Part shown: positions 55,311 to 64,000 of the stretch, one piece after another | Layout: each line of letters opens with the position of its first letter | How positions within the stretch are numbered: the stretch's first letter is position 1 | NCBI GenBank assembly: GCA_013289685.1 | Contig: JABCZL010000018.1 | Span: forward strand, 53,129-117,128 | Length of the DNA stretch: 64,000 bases | Direction: 5' to 3' | DNA from: Acidobacteriota bacterium | Lineage (GTDB): Bacteria > Acidobacteriota > Terriglobia > Terriglobales > Acidobacteriaceae | Notes under the pieces: generated by a model | What the model was told of the DNA's origin: nothing | The model's input: only the letters and a program-made list of their open reading frames with translations | The model's database searches: none | Made by a program: the position numbers and the translations under genes

Positions 55311-58019
55311 TTACTTCTTCAACTCCGCGGGCCAGTTGAGCACCAGCGTCAGCGGATCGCTGCCTTCTTTCAGATCGCCGACATTGACCAGGAATTTCTT
55401 GCCATCTGCAGTGACGTCGAATGGTCCGTTCGCCCGCTGGATGCCGCCTGCGTGAAACAGAGTGTGAGGCACGCCCAACTGCGGAGCCGTGCCGGAGAGG
55501 TTCACGTCGGCGGCGACGATATTGTCGGCGGAGTCGAGGAAGAATAACTCCTTGTCGTCCCTGCGCCAGTGCGCTGCCCAGCCGCCAGTGGTTGAGACCT
55601 GCCACTTGGCGCCACCTCCCGGAAATGCGGTGATGTAAACCTCGCTCCGTCCGGATTCATTGGTGCTGTAGGCCAGCCACTTCCCATCGGGTGAAACCGC
55701 AGGGCCGGTCTTCACGAACGCGGTCTGGACAATTGGTATTGGCGTACGATCGCCAAACAAGGGCAGTGCCCACAGGTCTGTGCTGGGTGGGTTCGCGGAG
55801 CGCCTGGCGTAGACTAAGTAACGCCCGTCCGGCGAGGCAGTCGGGAACGCTTCCTCTGCATCCTTGGTGCTAGTCACGATCTGGTCTGCGCCGCTGCCGT
55901 CAGCCGCCTTGGAATAAAGGTGAATTCCGCCCTGCGAACCGGAGTGGTAGAAAATTGTCTTTCCGTCAGACGACCATGCGGGGGCCACCTGGTTGGAGGC
56001 GCCGAAGGTTAGTCGTGTCCTGGTTCCGCGGACCAGGTCGAAAATCCAGATCGCTTCGGTGCCTTGCGTGCCGTTGAAAAGGTTTACCGCCAGACGCGTG
56101 CCGTCGGGCGAAAGACTGGGAAAGAAGTATCGGTCAGGCGCGGCCACGGCACCCAGTTGCTTTCCATCTCGCGCCATCCACTGCAGGTTCCAGGTTCCGG
56201 CGGTCTCGCCGGATTCGTACACCATGCTTCCATTCTCAGAGACCGAAAATATAGGACGGGTGGTGCCTCCATTGATGGCGATGTGTTCGGCAACCGGAAC
56301 CGCTTCGCTCGTCACTTGCAGCGTACGCGGGTCAAACGGGCGGGCCATTAATGTCGCCTCGCGCAAGAACAGCAGGTAGCCGGAGGCATACTCCGCCATG
56401 GTCTCGCTCTTCATCAGTTCTTTCGCATCGAGCGAGCCCAACTCTCCCACATACAAGGTGTTGCCTTGAAGGCCCAGAGAGGTGCGCGCCCAGTAAAGGT
56501 AGTGTTTTCCATCGGGCAGAAAAAACGGCCAGCGGTGACTGTTCTCCCCTTTGGCACTGTCCAGCTTCGAGGCGGGTTCAGGAGTTCCTCCGCTCGCGGG
56601 TACGCGCAGCAGATTCGAGCTGGTGGTTGGGGTGAATAGGATGACACCCTCTTTGCTCCATGCGCCGCCCCGGCCATTGCTGGCGTCACAGATGGTCTGC
56701 GGAGGCCCACCAGCGGAATCAATCCTGCGCAATTTGCTGCCCGCAAAGAACCCGATCTCGCGGCTATCAGGCGACCAGAAGGGATACATGGCCTCGTCGG
56801 TTCCGGGCAAGGTGCGCGCGGTCGCCGAGTTCAGGGCGCGGACGTACATCATGACCTTGCCTTTTTCATCGCGCGCAGTGAAAACCAACCGCGTTCCGTC
56901 GGGCGAGAGCACGGGCGGGCCCGACTCCACTGCCATCAGCAGAAAGGTCGCGCCCGCTGGGGGAAGAATCGAGGAACGCACCACGGCCGCCGGCTTTGGC
57001 GCCTGGAATACGAAAGCGGCTGCAACACCCAGAGCCACGAGCGTTGCAACGCCAGCGACGATCCATGCCAGCCGCGAGCTGCCTTGGCCCGATTTCGATG
57101 GCGGGACGTGACTAACTTGCGGATCGGCTTCGCTCAAAGCCTGCAACTGAATTTCGACGTCGTGCATGCAGCCATAGCGTTGCTCCGGATTCTTCGCCAG
57201 ACAACGCCCCACCGTCTCATCGAGCCGCGGTGGAGAACTCGGCAGCACGGTCGAAATCCGCGCCGGCTCTTTGTCGAGAATCGCGCCCAGCACGCTGAAT
57301 TGCGACTTACCTTCAAAGGCGCGGCGACCGGTGAACATCTCATAGAGCACGCAGCCGAAGCTGAAAATGTCGGACCGCGCATCGGCCTCTGCGCCTTGCA
57401 GAACTTCCGGCGCCATGTACTGGAACGTGCCCACCACCGTTCCCTTCTGCGTCAACGGCGACGCCGAGCCGCTGAGCGCGGCCACGCTCATGGTCGGCGT
57501 AGTCGGAGTCATCAGGCCGGCCCCCGACGCCGAACCCAGGCCAGGCGCGGGTTTCGCCAGGCCAAAGTCCATCAGCTTCGGTCCATTTTTCGCCAGCATG
57601 ACGTTAGCGGGTTTCAGATCGCGATGTACGATGCCACGCGCGTGCGCTTTCGCCAACGCGTCGGCAATCTCGATCGCGGTCTTCAGCGCCTCGGCCAGCG
57701 GCATTGCACCACGGTGCAGGCGATCGGCGAGCGTCTCGCCTTCCAGATGCTCCATGACCAGAAAGTCGACGCCATCCTGCGACCCGACGTCATACAACGT
57801 GCAAATATGGGGATGATTCAGCGACGAAATCGCCTTGGCCTCGCGGTCCAGACGCTGTCGCAAATCAGGGTTGGAACACAGGTGCGCGGGAAGAACCTTG
57901 ATGGCGACATCGCGTCCCAGCCGCGTGTCGCGGGCGCGATAGACCTCTCCCATTCCACCGGCGCCGAGCGGCGATTGAATCTCGTAAGGCCCGAGTTTCG
58001 TGCCAGAGGCTAAGGCCAT
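55311..58019 (-). CDS. Ser/Thr protein kinase fused to TolB/WD40-like propeller
   Basis: The 902-residue protein has a PknB-type kinase domain (about residues 10-280) with GAGGMGEVYRA, catalytic Lys41, HRDLKPAN (Asp134) and DFG at 151-153. A linker and a transmembrane helix (about 318-340) follow, then a large C-terminal beta-propeller (about 360-895) built of TolB-like repeats (SPDGTRLVF, SPDGRYLVYARR). The kinase faces the cytoplasm and the propeller the outside, so ligand sensing is likely. This fusion is common in acidobacteria. Confidence 0.93.
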   Translation of the reverse strand: MALASGTKLGPYEIQSPLGAGGMGEVYRARDTRLGRDVAIKVLPAHLCSNPDLRQRLDREAKAISSLNHPHICTLYDVGSQDGVDFLVMEHLEGETLADRLHRGAMPLAEALKTAIEIADALAKAHARGIVHRDLKPANVMLAKNGPKLMDFGLAKPAPGLGSASGAGLMTPTTPTMSVAALSGSASPLTQKGTVVGTFQYMAPEVLQGAEADARSDIFSFGCVLYEMFTGRRAFEGKSQFSVLGAILDKEPARISTVLPSSPPRLDETVGRCLAKNPEQRYGCMHDVEIQLQALSEADPQVSHVPPSKSGQGSSRLAWIVAGVATLVALGVAAAFVFQAPKPAAVVRSSILPPAGATFLLMAVESGPPVLSPDGTRLVFTARDEKGKVMMYVRALNSATARTLPGTDEAMYPFWSPDSREIGFFAGSKLRRIDSAGGPPQTICDASNGRGGAWSKEGVILFTPTTSSNLLRVPASGGTPEPASKLDSAKGENSHRWPFFLPDGKHYLYWARTSLGLQGNTLYVGELGSLDAKELMKSETMAEYASGYLLFLREATLMARPFDPRTLQVTSEAVPVAEHIAINGGTTRPIFSVSENGSMVYESGETAGTWNLQWMARDGKQLGAVAAPDRYFFPSLSPDGTRLAVNLFNGTQGTEAIWIFDLVRGTRTRLTFGASNQVAPAWSSDGKTIFYHSGSQGGIHLYSKAADGSGADQIVTSTKDAEEAFPTASPDGRYLVYARRSANPPSTDLWALPLFGDRTPIPIVQTAFVKTGPAVSPDGKWLAYSTNESGRSEVYITAFPGGGAKWQVSTTGGWAAHWRRDDKELFFLDSADNIVAADVNLSGTAPQLGVPHTLFHAGGIQRANGPFDVTADGKKFLVNVGDLKEGSDPLTLVLNWPAELKK

Positions 58020-58136
58020 AGGTGCGCACGATTATAGTCCACGGGTAATCGCATTTCCGGCAAAGGAGTCCTTCGTGATACTTCGTGCCCTTTGTGGTTG
58101 ATGTCCTTCTTCTTCTTCTTCCCCAAAGTGGGCCGA

Positions 58137-61100
58137 CTACTTGTCGTACTGAAACGCCTTATTCGGATACGGCGGAGCCTTTGGCACCGGTCGCGGGTCC
58201 TTCTTGATCTCCTCGCGCAGGAACTGGATTGCCGCATCCAGCTGCGCGTCGCTGCCGGCAAACGTGGCGTGCGGCAGATTATCCACCTCCATGTCGGGAT
58301 CGACGCCGTGACCCTCGATCAGCCATTTTCCTTCTGGTCCATAGACTCCAGTCTCAGCGGCGGAAGCAATTCCAGAGTCCGCCAGGAAATTGCTGAAGGA
58401 AAGCCATATCTCGCCTCCCCAGGTCCGGACGCCGATGACCCTGCCCAATCCAAGGCGCCGGATTCCTTCGGTAAAGGCTTCACCATCCGAAGCAGTCAGC
58501 CGGTCGCAAAGCACGACGATGTGTCCGCGAAAAGCGTATGGCATATTCGAAGTGGGATTGCCGATACGCGGCTGCCAGAAGAACCACGCCTTGCGCAGCA
58601 GTTTCCCCAGCACCCATGAGTCGATGTTTCCTCCCTCGTTGTGCCGCACGTCGATGATCAGGCCCGGACGATCGAATACCGGATAAAACTCTCGCGCCCA
58701 CTGCTCGATGTCGTCGGAACCCATGGCCCGGAGATGCACATATCCCATTTGAGACTGCGAGTCTGCGTCCACTTTTTGGCGCCGGGAATACTCCCACTCG
58801 GTGTAGCGCAGGTTGGACTCATCTTTTTCCAGCAGCGGAGTCACCACGACCTCACGAGTTTGTCCGGCAGCCGATTTCACGCGCAGCAGCACCTGACGCC
58901 CCGCCTTTCCGCGGAGCAACGCCCGTTCATCCGGCGCGCTGAGCGAGTCTTCTCCGTCGATGCTCAGGATCACCTCACCCTCGCGTACCATCGAATCCGG
59001 CCGCGCCAGCGGTGGCGCCTGGTTCGGCAAGTCCGGGTCATGCTGGTAGATGTGCTGCACCACAAATCCACCCGCCGCTTCATCCCGCCGCAGAACGGCG
59101 CCCAGGCTGGCAATTTCTACTTGATCCGAGGGTTTCCGGTAATCGCCGCCCCACACAAAAATGTGCAGCGCGGAAAGCTCGCTCACCATCTGCGCGATCA
59201 CGTCGTTCAGTTCGTCGCGGTCCGAGACGCGATCGACCAGCGGAAGATAGCGATCCCGTATGGCCTTCCAGTCCCACCCGTGCATGCCGCGGTCGTAAAA
59301 ATAGTCTCGTTCCAGCCGCCACGCATCGAGATAGAGTTCGTGGAACTCCGCCCGCGGCGCCACCGCAAAGGTCCAGCGCGACATGTCAATCTTGGCCTTG
59401 GCCAGCGCCTTAGGGTCCGCCAGCCCGGACGCCTTCACGTCCGAACCAAAGATGAAAAAGTCGTCGTCTTTGCTGACCAGCATTTTCTTGTGGTCGAGCG
59501 ACATCTCATATTTCTTAACTTCGCCCATCACCGTTTCCGGCGGGTCGGCTTTGTTGGCGATATCCACGCACTGCAGCGCCTGCTTCGGAGGCATTTCTTC
59601 GTTCTGTTGCAGCCAGCACAAGCGCTTGTCCGCAGTTTGCAGCGACGAGTAATTCCCCGGCGGCACGGGAACTTCCGCCAGCCGCGACGAGAGTTCGGTA
59701 AAGTCAATGTTCACGACCGGAGGAGGAGTTTTTTTCTCAGCTGACGCCTTGTCGGCCTCGGCCTTTTTGCTGGCCTCCTTCTTCGCGGCGTCCTTCTTGG
59801 CATCTTCCTTTTTGGCGTCGTCCTTTTTCTCTTCATCGGACTTCGCCTCGTCTTTTTTCGCATCCTCCGGCTTCGCGGCGTCAGGATGAAGTTCGTCCAC
59901 TGGAGCAAATGGCGAACGCAGACCGGTCGTCAGCGCCAGCTCATAGATCTTGATCGAGCGATCGAAGTTGGGGTCGGGCTGGCGCGATCCCCAGGGTGAG
60001 GGCACGGTCGTCTTCAGCATCCGGTCCGAGAGGAAATAGAGCCACTTGCCGTCCAGGCTCCAGGCCGGGCTGGCACTGTTGTAGTGGTCCGAGGTGATGG
60101 CCTGAATCGCTCCGGTCTTCACGTTTAGCAGCTTGATCTGCGTAAAAGTATTGGTCGCCGCTTCCACGTACGCCAGCCACTGGCTATCGGGCGACCAGGT
60201 GAGATCGCTGAAGTCGTCCACCAGGGATTGCGCGATGCGCTTCGACTGTTTGGTCGTAGTGTCGTACAACCACAGTTGCTGGTCCTTGTCGCGTGTCGCA
60301 AGCCAGCGCGCATCCGGCGAAGGGATGCCCTCCCAGCGCAGAATCTTGGCATCGTTGGTCCATTGTTCCGGTGCCCCAATGCCGTTGGCCGGGTACTTCC
60401 AGAACTCGGTTTCCCCGGTCTCCGTCGAGAGTGCGAGGATGCTCTTACCGTCGGGCATGTAGCGCGCCTCGCGGTACCGGATTCCGGATTTGCCGGCGAC
60501 CTTGACGATGCGTCCTGTCGTGGCGGGCAGCGTGAATACTTCTCCGCGCGCCGTGAAAACGGCAGCGCTGCCGTCGGGAGCCAGATGGGCGCCGGTAAGA
60601 TACTCCAGCGGTTTCTTCACCCAGCGATCCCGCAGTTGATCGAAATCAGAAACCAGAGTAATGGGGATGATCGCATCCTGATGCGTATTCAAATCATGTG
60701 TATTCAAATCCAGCAGCCAGAGGTCGGCCCCGCACTGATAAACGATGCGCCCATCGGAGATCGACGCCGACTGGATGTCCCAACCCCGCTGGTGCGTGAC
60801 CTGTTGCAGATCATGACCGTCCGGGGCCATCGAAAAGATATTCATGACGCCGTCGCGGTCCGAGAGAAAATACACCCGCCCATTCCAAAACATCGGATTG
60901 TGCGAGGTGCCCTTCCAGTCGCTGGTCAGGACCACGGCCTCCGACCCGGCGTCGTAGCGCCAGATGTTTTCCGCGGTACCGCCCTGATAGCGCTTGGTCT
61001 GGCTGGGCTGCCGTTCGTAGCGCGTGAAGAAAAGCGTTTTCCCGTCCGGCGTGTACGCGCCTTCGGCAGATTGCGCCAGAGGCACGATCTCGCTGCGCCC

Positions 61101-61556
61101 GTTGCCGTCGATGGCGACCAGTTTAGGATCGGGCAGCGTTGAGTATCGATAGGTGCGCACCAGTACGCGCCCGTCGGGAGTCCAGCCCGCCACCGCCGCA
61201 TCGCCGTCCCATGTCCGGCGCTGCGGCAGGCCGCCCTCGACCGGCATGGTGTACACATCCATGGGCCCTTCATATTGCGCGCTGAACGCGACGGTGCGTC
61301 CGTCGGGCGAAATGGCGGGATAGATTTCCATTCCCGGATGGGAAGTCAACCGCCGCGCCGCGCCTCCTTTCACGCCGACCGACCAGAGATCGCCCTCCGC
61401 TGTGAAGATGATGGTGTCGCCGTGAATCGCGGGATAGCGGTAATAACCGGCGTGCGCGTTCTCCGGGTTCGCGGCCTGCAAAGGAAGAGCAAAGAGCAGG
61501 GCAATCGTGGCCAACAGAATCACGACACCAGAAGTTCGATTGGAACGGTCGGGCAT
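58137..61556 (-). CDS. Tricorn-type protease (S41) with charged linker
   Basis: The 1139-residue product has a signal peptide (residues 5-28), two beta-propellers (about residues 35-555), then a Lys/Ala/Asp/Glu-rich linker at 59720-59890, a PDZ domain (around GEVILSIDGEDS) and an S41 serine-protease domain with DRLTASDGEAFTEGIRR as nucleophile loop and GHIVVLCDR before it. Tricorn proteases degrade peptides from larger proteases. I chose ATG 61556; ATG 61568 is also possible. Family length is normal apart from the linker. Confidence 0.9.
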   Translation of the reverse strand: MPDRSNRTSGVVILLATIALLFALPLQAANPENAHAGYYRYPAIHGDTIIFTAEGDLWSVGVKGGAARRLTSHPGMEIYPAISPDGRTVAFSAQYEGPMDVYTMPVEGGLPQRRTWDGDAAVAGWTPDGRVLVRTYRYSTLPDPKLVAIDGNGRSEIVPLAQSAEGAYTPDGKTLFFTRYERQPSQTKRYQGGTAENIWRYDAGSEAVVLTSDWKGTSHNPMFWNGRVYFLSDRDGVMNIFSMAPDGHDLQQVTHQRGWDIQSASISDGRIVYQCGADLWLLDLNTHDLNTHQDAIIPITLVSDFDQLRDRWVKKPLEYLTGAHLAPDGSAAVFTARGEVFTLPATTGRIVKVAGKSGIRYREARYMPDGKSILALSTETGETEFWKYPANGIGAPEQWTNDAKILRWEGIPSPDARWLATRDKDQQLWLYDTTTKQSKRIAQSLVDDFSDLTWSPDSQWLAYVEAATNTFTQIKLLNVKTGAIQAITSDHYNSASPAWSLDGKWLYFLSDRMLKTTVPSPWGSRQPDPNFDRSIKIYELALTTGLRSPFAPVDELHPDAAKPEDAKKDEAKSDEEKKDDAKKEDAKKDAAKKEASKKAEADKASAEKKTPPPVVNIDFTELSSRLAEVPVPPGNYSSLQTADKRLCWLQQNEEMPPKQALQCVDIANKADPPETVMGEVKKYEMSLDHKKMLVSKDDDFFIFGSDVKASGLADPKALAKAKIDMSRWTFAVAPRAEFHELYLDAWRLERDYFYDRGMHGWDWKAIRDRYLPLVDRVSDRDELNDVIAQMVSELSALHIFVWGGDYRKPSDQVEIASLGAVLRRDEAAGGFVVQHIYQHDPDLPNQAPPLARPDSMVREGEVILSIDGEDSLSAPDERALLRGKAGRQVLLRVKSAAGQTREVVVTPLLEKDESNLRYTEWEYSRRQKVDADSQSQMGYVHLRAMGSDDIEQWAREFYPVFDRPGLIIDVRHNEGGNIDSWVLGKLLRKAWFFWQPRIGNPTSNMPYAFRGHIVVLCDRLTASDGEAFTEGIRRLGLGRVIGVRTWGGEIWLSFSNFLADSGIASAAETGVYGPEGKWLIEGHGVDPDMEVDNLPHATFAGSDAQLDAAIQFLREEIKKDPRPVPKAPPYPNKAFQYDK

Positions 61557-61757
61557 GGAGGATTCCATTCTCGGAACGCAAGAAGGCCCGGGGCACAGGA
61601 TCAATACCCAGGGGTCGTCGCGTTCGCGGAACAATTTTGGAATTGGCCGAATTTCGACTCAGCTTTTCGGCACGCGAGATCATACCACTGTCATTAGTGA
61701 AGGTCATATGCTTACGATCCTACGGCGCGGCGGATCCCAGGAAGTTGCGCCGGGCCG

Positions 61758-61783
61758 AAAAAATGGCCCCATCGCTGGGGCCA
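61758..61783 (-). terminator. Strong minus-strand terminator without an assigned gene
   Basis: On the minus strand TGGCCCCA-GCGA-TGGGGCCA is followed by TTTTTT. No minus-strand gene ends here; the next one upstream (62181) already has its own hairpin (62125-62154). The loop base GCGATG could pair with CATCGC at 61824-61829 (minus strand) as an antiterminator. Confidence 0.7.
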
Positions 61784-62124
61784 CGTTTCAGAGGCTACGG
61801 ATTTGGTGGGCTTGTCAGGAAAGGCGATGCAAGACTCCGTTCCGCCAGCCGGAACGGTTCGGGTAGTGACGCGGAGAATCGAAGAGAGTGTAGGTCATGT
61901 TGCTTGAGTTTGCGGCCTCTTATTACCCTGGACAGAAGCACTTGCCGCGCCAAAACTCGAAACCCAGTGATCCTGCCCGCGACGCTGGATAAATGAAAGA
62001 CGAGTAAGGACTTAGTTGGTGATTGAAACTTGCGGCGCGGGTCGGGTTGGAAATCGAAGGAAAATCGGAAGTGCAGAACAATGCATATTCAATGCATTCG
62101 GCTACCAAACCCCACAAACACCAA

Positions 62125-62154
62125 GCCCATGGCGGGTTCTGGCCAGCCATGGGC
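62125..62154 (-). terminator. Terminator of the GvpL/F-like gene
   Basis: GCCCATGGC (62125-62133) and GCCATGGGC (62146-62154) form a perfect 9-bp stem with a 12-nt loop, starting 27 bp after the stop codon on the minus strand, then TTGGTGTTTG. Confidence 0.7.
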
Positions 62155-62180
62155 AAGGATGAAAGGAAAGTTTTTACTCT

Positions 62181-62927
62181 CTAGCTATTGCCCGCGACGG
62201 TGCGCAGCTTCCCTGGCAAAAAGTGATAGGGAGGCCACGGCCCGCTGATCGTCACTTCGCAGTTCTTCAACTGCTTGGCGGCTGTGTTGTAGCGGTTCTG
62301 GTATTTTTCCACGCTCTTGGCGTCGATCAGGTGGGCAATGTCGATCAACATGCCCTCTGGCGCGACTTTCTTGCAGCTGACTTCTTCCTCCAGCGGGTTG
62401 AACAGCTTGTGCACCTGGACCGACAAGGCCCGAGCCTTGGTCTGGCGTTCGCGCTCGCGCGATGCCTTCACCTTCAGCTTGGACAGGTAGTCGCCCCCGA
62501 CCGTGTCGGGCAGTTCAATGTCGATCATGGCCTCGCGCAGCGAGCCATCCCGGACGACCAGTTTGATGTGCATTTCGGACTTTCCGCGCAGCTTGGCGAC
62601 GCTCAGGCCGAAGGCGCGCCGGTTGACCCGGACCGCCTGCCGAAGTGCGTCATCACTGTCGAAAATGGTGCCGAATTTGAAAGGTAGGACGGTGGAGTTG
62701 CGGAAGCAGTTGCTGACCACCCGCGCGTGTTCGATCGCGGACTTCTGGTCCAGTTCACCTGCTGCGTGGTCATATTCGCTCACAATCACTGCGAATTCAC
62801 CACTCGGATAGCTCAGAACCGCAGCGCCGTTCACTCCTTGAACGCCCTCTAACAGGAAAGGGCGGCGAGTGCGGGTTCCATTGGGTAGGGTTTGATGCTC
62901 GGTAAGACAATACGCGTACCACGCCAT
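62181..62927 (-). CDS. GvpL/GvpF-family gas-vesicle-like protein (orphan)
   Basis: The 248-residue product has the GvpL/F pattern: AWYAYCLTEHQT at the start, VLPFKFGTIFDSDDALRQAV in the middle and SGPWPPYHFLPGK at the C-terminus. GGAGAG precedes ATG 62927. GvpL/F proteins build or cap gas vesicles, but no gvpA, gvpN or other gvp gene is in the window, so its role here is unknown. It may be a moonlighting protein in this phylum. Confidence 0.8.
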   Translation of the reverse strand: MAWYAYCLTEHQTLPNGTRTRRPFLLEGVQGVNGAAVLSYPSGEFAVIVSEYDHAAGELDQKSAIEHARVVSNCFRNSTVLPFKFGTIFDSDDALRQAVRVNRRAFGLSVAKLRGKSEMHIKLVVRDGSLREAMIDIELPDTVGGDYLSKLKVKASRERERQTKARALSVQVHKLFNPLEEEVSCKKVAPEGMLIDIAHLIDAKSVEKYQNRYNTAAKQLKNCEVTISGPWPPYHFLPGKLRTVAGNS

Positions 62928-63214
62928 GTTGAACTCTCCGAACCGGGATGGAGGCGGACAGGGCCACCTCTCACGTCGAGTTTTTCGCCAAAGCTTGTAC
63001 AGCGATTTTGGAAGTAAGGGAACCGGGCGGTACAGGGCTTGCAAAAACTGGAAACGCTTTACAGTCGCGTTCCCTAAGTGCATATTACTTTGGGCATGTA
63101 CTAAAATGCAACTTTTTTTCTGTGTCGGCATCGTTTAAGCTTAATCGCGTCAATTTCGTCGATCTCCTGCATTTCAGCCCTAAATCACCGTGCTAACTTG
63201 AGGCCTGCTGCCTA

Positions 63215-63925
63215 ATGAAGAGCCCTGCCACCGCCGCCCGCCGCTCTGGGGGCGGTTTTCGACCCGATATCGAGGGGTTGCGTGGCATCGCCGTGTTATT
63301 GGTGGTGCTGTTTCACACCGCAGTGCCTGGGTTTCGTGGAGGATACATCGGAGTGGATGTGTTCTTCGCTGTCTCCGGGTATCTCATTACGGGCATTATT
63401 GTCAAAGAGATCGAGAAGACGGGTGCATTCAGCTTCAGGAACTTCTACGCCCGCCGGGTACGGCGATTGTTGCCGGCGTCGGGTTTAATGGTGGTCGGCG
63501 TGATCTTAGCCGGGGTCCTGCTGTACTCGCCTTTGGAGCTGTCGCGCTATGCCATGTGGGGCACCTACACGTCTCTCTACATCAGTAATTTCATGTTCAT
63601 GCGGGAGGCCGTGAATTACTTTGCCGGCGCGGTCACGATCAATCCCTTCCTCCATACGTGGTCGCTGGCAGTCGAGGAGCAGTTTTACCTGTTATGGCCG
63701 GCGCTGATTGTGCTTGCCTCGGGGCGCTCCCTATCGCGGGGGCGGCTGGCGGGCTGGTTGCTCGCGGTCACGGTACTGTCGCTCGCCGCGAGCATCTGGG
63801 TCACTCATGTGAGTCAGCCATCTGCGTTTTTCAGCCTGCCCACGCGTGCCTGGGAGTTCGGGGCAGGTGGGCTGGCCTTCCATGAGAAGGCCGGTCGGAG
63901 TCAAGTCGATTTTTGCGGTTCGTGA
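63215..63925 (+). CDS. OafA/YrhL-type acyltransferase, truncated
   Basis: The 236-residue product begins like a membrane acyltransferase 3 protein: FRPDIEGLRGIAVLLVVLFH, GVDVFFAVSGYLITGII, FYARRVRRLLPA and TWSLAVEEQFYLLWPALI. The reading frame ends at 63925 after THVSQPSAFFSLPTRAWEFG, where the family normally continues for a further 100 residues or a C-terminal SGNH domain. No other frame continues the family sequence convincingly. It is either a truncated gene or frame-disrupted near the window end. OafA proteins O-acetylate polysaccharides. Confidence 0.8.
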   Translation: MKSPATAARRSGGGFRPDIEGLRGIAVLLVVLFHTAVPGFRGGYIGVDVFFAVSGYLITGIIVKEIEKTGAFSFRNFYARRVRRLLPASGLMVVGVILAGVLLYSPLELSRYAMWGTYTSLYISNFMFMREAVNYFAGAVTINPFLHTWSLAVEEQFYLLWPALIVLASGRSLSRGRLAGWLLAVTVLSLAASIWVTHVSQPSAFFSLPTRAWEFGAGGLAFHEKAGRSQVDFCGS

Positions 63926-64000
63926 AACATCGTTGTTCTTCCGCCGAGTGGCCACTGTCGCCATGCTTCCATCCGCACTCTCGAGGAGCGGTTTTCTTCG

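Larger units (their letters stand above)
61557..62180. other. Intergenic region between tricorn and GvpL/F-like genes
   Basis: This 624-bp gap contains two minus-strand hairpins (61758-61783 and 62125-62154), a palindrome CCGTTCCGCCAGCCGGAACG (61838-61857) and no convincing coding frame. About 340 bp between the hairpins are unexplained and may be a leader or a small RNA. Confidence 0.5.

Noticed and set aside
62181..62927. Gas-vesicle gene cluster
   Set aside because: Only the GvpL/F-like gene is visible; flanking genes are a tricorn protease and an acyltransferase.

Overview
The window looks like chromosomal DNA of an acidobacterium (Acidobacteriota, probably class Terriglobia, Koribacter/Sulfotelmatobacter-like). 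This is inferred from gene content: a GloVer-type repeat protein, an HTH-TPR protein, a Ser/Thr kinase fused to a TolB-like propeller, a large tricorn-type protease, an isoquinoline-oxidoreductase-type molybdoenzyme, and several families of intergenic palindromic repeats. The DNA is GC-rich and densely coding. I found no transposase, integrase, rRNA, tRNA or CRISPR array. Three loci look frame-disrupted or truncated: a Rap1a-like gene, a small membrane protein gene and an acyltransferase gene.

Layout. 1-6 kb: envelope glycosyltransferases and an FtsX/MacB-type permease. 6-14 kb: a secreted GloVer/kelch protein, an HTH-TPR protein, small hypotheticals, a nine-heme cytochrome c and a STAS protein. 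14-27 kb: housekeeping genes (Trm112-like, folD, coaE, HtrA-like protease, gamma-glutamyltransferase, asnS, arginase, ddl) mixed with small enzymes. 27-30 kb: two secreted serine hydrolases. 30-32 kb: an accessory patch with an ApeA-like HEPN protein and a frameshifted Rap1a-family gene. 32.5-34.5 kb: a SAM riboswitch with a downstream terminator, controlling a threonine-synthase-like PLP enzyme and a ThiS/MoaD-like sulfur carrier. 34.5-41.4 kb: a polysaccharide deacetylase, then a TetR-HlyD-ABC-permease efflux operon with a recognisable promoter and operator. 41.5-44.5 kb: the fabD/plsX/rpmF/DUF177 fatty-acid cluster. 44.6-45.4 kb: a FitA/VapC toxin-antitoxin pair. 45.4-54.4 kb: GH5, two-subunit molybdenum hydroxylase, zinc protease, YfgM-like, DksA-like and M28 genes. 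54.5-64 kb: a small membrane-protein pair, Ser/Thr kinase, tricorn protease, an isolated GvpL/F-like gene and a truncated acyltransferase.

The most interesting candidate is the SAM-riboswitch operon at 32.5-34.5 kb. A SAM riboswitch makes little sense for ordinary threonine synthesis. It makes good sense if the ThrC-like enzyme works with the adjacent sulfur-carrier protein, which ends in Gly-Gly-Ala-Asn, in homocysteine or cysteine synthesis. The second theme is intergenic repeats: several unrelated palindromic families, including inverted arrays of 7- or 8-bp units, sit between genes and supply stop codons or a ribosome-binding site.
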